Source: Patella vulgata (lineage: Eukaryota; Mollusca; Gastropoda; Patellidae). Taken from it: a stretch of 64,000 bases of DNA. The stretch lies in assembly GCF_932274485.2 (NCBI RefSeq), contig NC_065881.2, positions 77,130,702-77,194,701 on the forward strand, read 5' to 3'. Below are positions 57,114 to 64,000 of this stretch, piece by piece; the stretch's first letter is position 1; every line of letters begins with the position of its first letter. A model generated the notes under the pieces. That model was not told where the DNA came from. It searched no databases and saw nothing but the letters and a program-made list of their open reading frames with translations. A program made the position numbers and the translations under genes.

Positions 57114-59254
57114 GTAAGTGATGAACGTCAAAGTGTTTTTCTTCGTGTGATGAACATTTTGGTCACTCCGTTTAGAGAGGGCATGAACCCGGTTCACTGA
57201 TCGCGAAGCCAGACTCAGCTATGGCGCTTCGACAAGCCTGTGTTATGGTCGAACGAAGATCTTTATTCTGTGTGTGTCGTTGCGATTTTATGCCTTTTTT
57301 CTTGATCTTTATATTTGGCTTAATTTGTGTACCCTTTTGGTGTTTTGTTTACATTTTTTCCCAGTAAAGTTTTGGTGTGAAATTGAATTATCGTCCAATG
57401 AAACTCAGTCTCAGTGTAGTGCATTTTCTTATATTTTCATGTTTTTTGGTGTTTTGCTTGTTGTATGGATGAATTGTTAAAGCATGCCCATCTTCACCGA
57501 TTACTTCAGAAGGTAGGGTTCTCCTATCTAGACCCAACTCCCCAACTTTCTCACACAACATGAGGGACCAATTAATTTGCCAGAAAAATACAAGTCAAAA
57601 AGACATTGTTTTTAACGGAACATATTTTAGGGGACAAACTTTCAAGGAACTCGCGTTTAACACTGACTGGAATTAGGATGTATGAGTCCATTAAATCAAA
57701 TTTATTCTTCAAAGTAAAACACTTGTCACATGTATAAATTGATCCCAGATAGTGTGTCAAGTCCTTCGGAGGATGTAAAAAGCATGTTTTTATTGATTCT
57801 GCTATTCTAAGATTAGAGCCCATCCCCCGGCCCCCCACCTCATATTCATATGTTAGAAAATAAAACTAACCATATACATGTATGACTAGATTGAAATTTT
57901 GTAGTTCTAATAGTTCTATAAAATTATTAAATGTCTGCGCATATAGCATTTATTGTCTCCTCTAATTGATAATTTAAATCTTAATTAAGAAATCAGAACC
58001 AAAATATCCAAGATGAATAATCAGTTCGTGCGACCATATCATAAGAATAATTTTTTGTACCGGTATGCATAATGTTGAAATATCAAAATACAAATATAGG
58101 CCTACTGTACACTGTATTAGTATGCGCAGGAGGACTGCACTACATACAAAACAATACCCAAGTACAAGGTGAATCTACGGACAAGACAGAATGTATAGAC
58201 ATTGCAAGAAATAAACAACTAATATCAAATCAAGTGAATGTATGGGGATGGGGCGGGTGCAGCCAGCTCCGGGCCTGTAATGATGCAGACTTCACTCAAG
58301 ATGAAAAAAAAATATTTACAAGAAATAATGCAACCGATCTTGACAGTGGTCGTCTCTTGAATGGGGATAGTCTACCAGTGGACATCATGAGTTCGAACGT
58401 CAAACAATTTTAACAATAAGGGCGATAATCTGGCTAGAATAATTAATTCTAAACGCCATCTAACACTCTCTCTCTTTCTAACCTAGACTTTTTTCGGAAC
58501 ACCCCTGTAAATATTTTGCAATATTGGAATGCTTGATATTGACAAGATTTCTATAGGATAAGTTGACAATGTTAATTTCGAGAAATGTTTTGAAAACCCG
58601 AAAGTAACTGTAAATGGCTACAACAGTGAATTAATCATGTTTTAGTCACAAAATGACAGTTTCGGTCTAGTGGATATTAAACTCTCTCTCTCTCACTCTC
58701 TCTGTTATAAGTTCACAATGTTAATTATACTAATAGAATTTGAGAAAGGCTGAAACACACACTGTACATGACTGTATTACACATTGTATTATTGTATCAA
58801 TATTGATAATAAGAAACCTTCATGTGTGGTATTAACACCAATCAATAATTATATCCACTGTTTCAGTCCACACAATTACATCCAGAAAACCCAGTTTCTT
58901 GTTGTTTTATGTCAATATATTGTGTACTGTACTATACTCTCATAAACTTGGCCTGTATCCTTTTTCATAGATTATTCCTTGCACATATAATCTAAGGACT
59001 TAACTAGCGATGGAGTTCACATGATTTTCGTGGGGGTTAGGTTGTCTTGTGGTCTGTCATTGAGTCAAGTGGCGTTTTGATCCCGCACTTGCACGTGACA
59101 AGGTGTAGGGTCACTTGTCCAACCTTGTGGGTTTTCTCCGGGTATTTCGGTATCCTCCCACTTCTAAAGACCCCTGAATTATTGAAATAACATAAAATTG
59201 AAGCATATGTTATTCCCAAAATGACCTATTTGCATCCAGTGGACATTAAACCTC

Positions 59255-59300
<46 letters not shown>

Positions 59301-60954
59301 ATGATTTTCAAAATGATATTCAATCACAATTTCTACAATATTCTGATAAGCATAATAGACATGATTCACCATGTTGACCTTACTGTGAAAAACGATTTGG
59401 CTTGTATATATTATAAAAATGATTTGGCTTGCTTGAATATATAAAAATGGGGGGTCACGTTGTCTAAGTGGGTAAGACGCTGGCTTGCTAGCTTGGTGGT
59501 CGGGTGTTCGATCCCTGCATTGGCCGTGAAAGTTCTTCCAGATTTTCCAGCGTGGTTCCCCCTTATCAGTGATGCAGGACAGAGGGTCTGACAAGGACAG
59601 CTGTCTAGTTGTTAGGATGGGACAAAAAACTGAGGTCCCTTGTACACATTGGCGTGCACGTAAAAGATCCCTTGACAGTTGGAATTCGATATAAGAGTAG
59701 GCCGTAGTGCCGCTGTCCGGGCAAAATTTCCCTCATAGCACACTGTATGGTGTATACCCATCTTCATTAGCCCAGTTCGGAGCAGAACAGTAGGACGTTA
59801 AACCCCATTTCATTTTATTTCATTTCATTTCATTTCATTTCATTTCATGTAGTACTGATAAAAATGCATCACCCTCACACATCAAAGAAACTTATGAATA
59901 TTTTTTTTATTTAGCAACTCTGTAACGGTTGATCACAGTCATCATCACTGTCATATGTCATATTAACCAAGACTATGAGTCCTGCTTGATGGCTGTAAAT
60001 TTGATCACCCAGTCAGTGTTTTTTTTCTGATTACTGAGTCTGACATGACAGCTATACAGCTATGACAGCTAATCTCTTTAGTTCAAAGATGGGGAATGAA
60101 TTCATTTAAGGTTTCTTTCTCAATAACTGTAACAGAATACATTGACTCTATGGCTTGTGCTTGAACTTTTAGAACTGATTTTCTGTGAAGCTGTAGACTA
60201 GCCTATGCTAAGAAACATCCTTTTGAGAACTGAATAGAAGTCTTCATTTATATGAAGTTCGGAAAAAAAAGTTCATAATGATTGTGTTTGTGAAGTTTCA
60301 ATATACATTTATGCAGTTGTTGTAAATCATGGTTTATGGTTTGAGCTTGTACTTGTGAATCTTGGATTTTCTCTGACTTTGTTGTAAACTATATTATAAG
60401 TCCTTTCAGAATTGGATAGAACTCTGTATTTATATTAGAAAAAAGTTCTTAGTAAATGAGTTTATAAAGTTTCAGTACATGTATAGGTACCATAGTTATT
60501 GTCCAACCTCGTGGGTTTTCTCCAGGTCCTCCGGTTTCCTCCCACTGCTAAAGACCTAGTTTGTGTCGAGTGGATGGTAAACCCCATTTCTCTGTCTCTC
60601 CCACCATAGTTATTGAAAACCATCAATCAATGAGTTCACAAAAGGTGTGCATGCCTGTTGCTCATAATATTAGGATTTCAAATGGGTCAATAACCACCTG
60701 TGATACTCTAACTCTTGCCATTTGTCGCAAGTAACACGAGTTATGATCATCTAATTAGGGCCCAATTAAAATGTCACGTATAATTAATTAATCCAGATAA
60801 TGTCATGTATACAATGATATATATTTTTTTTTTTTTTTTTTTAGCAGAATGTATTTTTGTGAATGCTCATTTAAACAAGGCACTTGAAGCCCAGATCTGG
60901 AAGCAGAAAACTGGATGTAATTTGGCTAATTATAACATGGATGATACCATATCG
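57089..60954 (+). CDS. nkd: naked cuticle (NKD) homologue, first two coding exons
   Basis: NKD proteins antagonise Wnt signalling by binding Dishevelled through an EF-hand region. Seen: exon 1 57089-57113 encodes MGKLQSKH plus one base, with donor GTAAGT; exon 2 60845-60954 continues A-ECIFVNAHLNKALEA and ends at DDTIS with donor GTAAGT. Vertebrate NKD2 begins MGKLQSKHA and NKD1 MGKLHSKPA, and Gly2 is the N-myristoylation site in NKD2. Phases agree (1 in, 0 out). An in-frame TAA lies 9 bases before the ATG. The EF-hand exon is not in the window, so the gene runs off the right end. The call rests mainly on the N-terminal signature; exon 2 is less conserved. Confidence 0.72.
57114..59025 (+). 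other. nkd intron 1, left part
   Basis: A 113-residue frame at 58072-58413 has a hydrophobic start (IGLLYTVLVCAGG) but no recognised family or splice context. A worn SINE-1 tail (TCACAAAATGACAGTTTCGG, then CT repeats) lies at 58646-58702. Otherwise unassigned. Confidence 0.4.
59028..59301 (+). mobile_element. SINE-1 with worn head
   Basis: GGTCTGTCATTGAGTCAAGT, TGTCCAACCTTGTGGGTTTT, ATATGTTATTCCCAAAATGA and a long (CT)n tail. In the nkd intron. Confidence 0.9.
59450..59847 (+). mobile_element. SINE-2, full length with (ATTTC)n tail
   Basis: The head has GTCTAAGTGGGTAAGACGCT and GTGTTCGATCCCTGCATTGG (A and B boxes). The body has GACAAGGACAGCTGTCTAGT and AAATTTCCCTCATAGCACAC. The tail expands to about eight ATTTC units. 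The clearest complete copy; in the nkd intron. Confidence 0.95.
60500..60604 (+). mobile_element. SINE-1, internally deleted
   Basis: GTCCAACCTCGTGGGTTTTC and CTCCGGTTTCCTCCCACTGC join directly to AAAGACCTAGTTTGTGTCGA. The stretch with ACCATATGTTAGTCCCGAAA is missing, possibly by recombination at the repeated GACC. Confidence 0.88.
60839..60848 (+). promoter_or_regulatory. nkd: tandem NAGNAG splice acceptor of nkd exon 2
   Basis: TTTAGCAGAA offers two AGs three bases apart. The first gives KHAEC and the second KHEC, a one-alanine difference with the frame kept. Vertebrate NKD2 keeps alanine at this place, favouring the upstream AG. Confidence 0.6.
60845..60954 (+). CDS. nkd: nkd exon 2
   Basis: 110 nt from the upstream AG of a TTTAGCAG acceptor, or 107 nt from the downstream AG. 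It encodes (A)ECIFVNAHLNKALEA, then QIWKQKTGCNLANYN and MDDTIS, with donor GTAAGT in phase 0. A T tract of about 20 bases precedes the acceptor. The VNA..NK..E pattern loosely resembles the segment after the NKD N-terminus. Confidence 0.68.
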
Positions 60955-61114
60955 GTAAGTCATATTTTATATTCTTATATATATATATAACGCCATGGTA
61001 ACCATGATACAAATAGATTCACAGTAATTGGCTTAGTTCATCATTTCATCTGAAATTTAGTCCAGCCAACCATCAATCCCTTGTTTTCTTTGCAAAGCGC
61101 ACCGTACACATTAT

Positions 61115-61290
61115 TCTAACATTTTATTTCACAACAATTTATGGAAATAGTGCCCGGGCATCGGCACTATGGCCTACTCTTATATCAAATTCCAACTGCC
61201 AAGGGATATTTTACGTGCATATCAAAGTATACACGTTTTTTCGTCCCATCCGAACTGCTACACATAAATCTAACATTTTATTTCACAACA
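61115..61290 (-). mobile_element. SINE-2 body fragment between 22-bp direct repeats
   Basis: 61149-61262 holds TGCCCGGGCATCGGCACTAT to TTTTTTCGTCCCATCCGAAC, reversed SINE-2 lacking both head and tail. Identical 22-bp sequences flank it at 61115-61136 and 61269-61290. It lies in the nkd intron after exon 2. Confidence 0.9.
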
Positions 61291-62120
61291 CTTTTGAATT
61301 AACCGTACAGTTAATATCTTCATGAAGCTACTGGAACTACATTATGTGTGATTACATCCACTTCTACGAAGCTTAATATCGCAGATAAGTGTTTCTGGAA
61401 AAACTCGTCAGTTCAGATTAGGAGAATAAATTAACTGGGGAAACAGCCCACCATTATACCCCAGGGGGATGCACAGTTGTTTCTGGTGCTGCCATGTCCA
61501 AAAAATAGCACACAGAATGACGATAGAAACATAGGCTGATAATCCTGACTGACCATACTACATGTAACTTGGACCCACGTCATGAAAGGACTTGATAATT
61601 TTAACCCAAACCCAGAACTTCATTGGCCCGTTTCCTTTATTCATGATTATCCAGTCAGAAGATGCTAAAAGACAATGAACATTTACACCCACTTATTATT
61701 CATGTACATGTTCCAGTACTAAATAAATATAAATACATTCACAGTACAGCGCAAAATGGGAAGGCTTATCAATTTATATATTTCTCTAGGATAGTGCAGT
61801 ACTGTAAAATTCTGGCGTTAATAAAATCTCTATTCATACATGTACACATATATAATCTATATGCACACACATTCACAAGCTGTGAATTTATTTACAAATT
61901 GTTTAATGTAAACAAGCAAAAAAAATATGAAGAATTTTAAGCATGCATATATTATTTCCAGTACACGCTTATCAATATACGATATATCATTTTATTTTTT
62001 TGTCATCTACATACATGTATCAATCACATCACCAGGTTTAGATTTAGATAAGATTTAAAATTGAAAGGCAGTATTTCAAAACATGCCCATATCTTTTATC
62101 ATTGAGTCATTGGAGAAATG
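61291..62120. other. nkd intron 2, nothing recognised
   Basis: A SINE-3-tail-like phrase (ACTTCTACGAAGCTTAATAT then CGCAGA) lies at about 61351. The 92-residue frame at 61662-61940 is unrecognised. Confidence 0.35.
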
Positions 62121-62121
62121 A

Positions 62122-62367
62122 TATGAAATGTGGTTTAACGTCCTACTGTTCTGCTCCGACTGGGCTAATGAAGAAGGGCATGCATACACCATAAAGTGTG
62201 CCATGAGGGAAATTTTGCCCAGGCAGCAGCACTATGGCCTACTCAGACCTACTCTTATATCGAATTCCAACTGCCAAGGGATCTTTTACGTGCATGTCAA
62301 TGTATCCACAGGACCTCAGTTTTTTGTTCCATCCAAACAACTAGACAGCTGTCCTTGCCAGGCCCTC

Positions 62368-62370
<3 letters not shown>
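62122..62370 (-). mobile_element. SINE-2, body only
   Basis: GTGGTTTAACGTCCTACTGT, ATGAGGGAAATTTTGCCCAG, CAGCTGTCCTTGCCAGGCCC, ending abruptly in a (CT)n run. It has a local 10-bp duplication (CCTACTC/GACCTACTC). Confidence 0.9.
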
Positions 62371-62398
<28 letters not shown>

Positions 62399-63355
62399 CT
62401 TTATCACCCAATGAATAACAACCATAGCACAATGAAATAAAAACAAACAGTATTTCTGTCTATATTACTGTATATCTACATCCAGATGGCAAATTATTTT
62501 ATAATATCAATATTGTGAGAGGTCTATTTAACGTCTGCTTCCGCAGAGGTAATATTGCAGACAAAAATTATAGTTGTAGCTGTATTTATTGTCTGTTTCC
62601 ACAGTAGGCATATCGCAGACAAGAACTAGCAGAAGTAGAAACTTACTGCTCTTTATTTGACTATTTTTGGCATTCATTTCATTTGCTGCCTATGAGCTAT
62701 ACATGGCCATAGATGGTTTGGTGGAAAGATCATCCCTTTATTTAGAAAAACATAAGGGGCTCAACTGACCAATTTGCCCCAATTGATAGTGGACAAAATT
62801 GTTTCTTTGTGGGGGTTAAGGTCAGCTTTCAACGACCGTGATATCACAGGCAAGACAAAAATTGTGAACAACTCTGGTATTTATGGCATGATTGACAAAA
62901 TAAATATTTATATATGATGTAATACCTAGCATGTAACATCATAATAAGTTTATAAAAGAATATACACTGCCATGTTTACTGTTAGACTATCAACAATACG
63001 TGGTTAGATATTGTTTACTTTACAAGAACTGACAGGGTTATAGCTGCCATTGAGTTTATTTTGATATTAATTAATGTTACTTAATTGGCATTTATTGGAG
63101 ATAAACATCAAGCTTAATTTTACAACATACTAAAGACATTGTTCTGTCGACAGAATAGACACAGCGTTTAGCAAAATAATTAGCTGTAAAGAAAGTGAGT
63201 ACTCAAATGAAAAGTGGTATCATGTGGTCTAGAAAGAGTAAGCTTACCCGGACACTTCCATGAAACCGGTAACATTTTAATTTGACTCTATAAATCTATA
63301 GAAAATTACTCATTTTGTAAAGTGCTTAGAAATGATTAATATAATGCAATGCTAT
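62371..63355. other. nkd intron 2, SINE-3-tail-like words
   Basis: At 62526-62565 (TATTTAACGTCTGCTTCCGC, AGAGGTAATATTGCAGAC), again at about 62590-62622, and weakly near 62830, pieces resemble the reversed SINE-3 tail. Otherwise unassigned. Confidence 0.5.
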
Positions 63356-63461
63356 ACTGGTTTCCTCCCACTGCTAAAGATCACTACGCGCAAGCAAATT
63401 ATTGGAATAAAACTGTATCATGTTAGTCTCAAAATGACCTAGTTTGTGTTGAGTGTATGTC

Positions 63462-63501
<40 letters not shown>
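63356..63501 (+). mobile_element. SINE-1, 5'-truncated
   Basis: CTGGTTTCCTCCCACTGCTA, GCAAGCAAATTATTGGAATA, GTTAGTCTCAAAATGACCTA and a (CT)n tail. Confidence 0.9.
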
Positions 63502-63503
<2 letters not shown>

Positions 63504-64000
63504 TTGGTTATTCTTAATTTGCTACAGTTTCTACTCATAATGATATCAGCTTCAGAAATAGTTTGAATGCCTGACTGACTGGAATATTATACTTTCTTGT
63601 TTTTGTTATAAAAATGAAAAGATCGAAGGGCTGTAAAGGATACAATAAACCATGTAGTATGGATGTGATACATTGTAATTCAATACTTATCAACTGTGTT
63701 AAATAACCTGTGAAATCTAATATTATCATCTCTATTGAAAATACTGGATGGATACCTGATGAAAGATTACTAACATGATATAAAAAGGTACGCGCCCAGG
63801 TATAACTGATCTCGCAGAAGATACCAGAGAAATATGACAAAATTTCCAAACACTAGTGTAAATAAGTTCTACTACGCCATGTAAAATAGTGATTTAGAGA
63901 TAGAGTTCTATGATATTTTGTAATATTTGGAATAATTGTTGTAATCTGTCATATTATTTCCGTATAAATGAAAAACGATGACATAAAAGTTAGTTGTTGC
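63502..64000. other. right edge, presumably nkd intron 2
   Basis: A 104-residue minus-strand frame at 63535-63849 carries no recognised motif. No exon resembling the NKD EF-hand region was found before the window ends. Confidence 0.35.

Noticed and set aside
58072-58413. 113-residue secreted-looking protein in the nkd intron
   Set aside because: Hydrophobic start only; no family, no cleavage-site pattern and no codon bias; AT-rich intron frames of this size are expected.
59450-59530. Functional tRNA gene
   Set aside because: A and B boxes are present, but the sequence continues into the SINE-2 body and cannot fold into a full cloverleaf with an acceptor stem.
59226-59594. 122-residue minus-strand protein
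   Set aside because: Covers the (CT)n tail of a SINE-1 and the head of a SINE-2.
63535-63849. 104-residue minus-strand protein at the right edge
   Set aside because: No motif, AT-driven Ile/Phe/Leu content, and located in the presumed nkd intron.

Overview
Animal nuclear DNA, AT-rich, with small exons in a sea of short interspersed repeats. The two recognisable genes (ELMO and naked cuticle) are metazoan. tRNA-derived SINEs and TTAA-flanked MITEs suggest a lophotrochozoan, most likely a mollusc; the organism is an inference, not something the sequence proves. There is no rRNA, CRISPR, operon or prokaryotic structure. Only two protein genes are well supported. Nearly all of the short open frames are chance frames in repeats or introns. 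Layout: (1) 1-19444, plus strand: the C-terminal half of an ELMO/CED-12 gene. Ten coding exons (405 residues plus stop) hold the end of the N-terminal region, the ELMO domain, a helical linker, the PH domain and the proline-rich tail that contacts DOCK-family proteins. All exon phases join cleanly and the usual stop is present; the N-terminal half lies left of the window. Intron 6 holds a possible 27-nt in-frame microexon (10425-10451). The introns also carry two long fold-back elements, a hAT-like element inserted in a TTAA MITE, and 21-bp and 37-bp minisatellites. (2) 19445-32700: intergenic, with MITEs, SINEs and a composite inverted element. (3) 32750-57000: no recognised gene; a few ATG-led candidate first exons, and a satellite cluster at 35.57-37.75 kb with a 27-bp array beside a 21/42-bp higher-order array. 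Interstitial telomere-like repeats lie at 39.3 and 43.6 kb, and a 29-bp minisatellite is split by a SINE. (4) 57089-60954, plus strand: the first two coding exons of a naked cuticle (NKD) homologue, opening MGKLQSKH. Its second exon has a tandem NAGNAG acceptor; the rest of the gene lies right of the window. Repeat families named here: SINE-1 (A box TGGCCGAATGG, middle block CTCCGGTTTCCTCCCACTGC, CT-rich tail); SINE-2 (tRNA-like head with GTGTTCGATCC, body ending TTCATTTCATTT); SINE-3 (one full copy at 50.34 kb, sharing the SINE-1 middle block but with another head and tail); MITE-A (TTAA-flanked, ends TTAAAGATACATTATG and TTAAACATACATTATG); MITE-B (about 45-bp inverted ends around AATAGGATCTGTGTTTTAAT); MITE-C (about 370 bp). 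ELMO (Rac activation with DOCK) and NKD (Dishevelled antagonist) act in different pathways, and nothing here links them functionally. No dramatic new system was found. The best leads are the ELMO microexon, the NKD NAGNAG site, the nested and both-end-truncated repeat insertions, the shared SINE core and the higher-order satellite.
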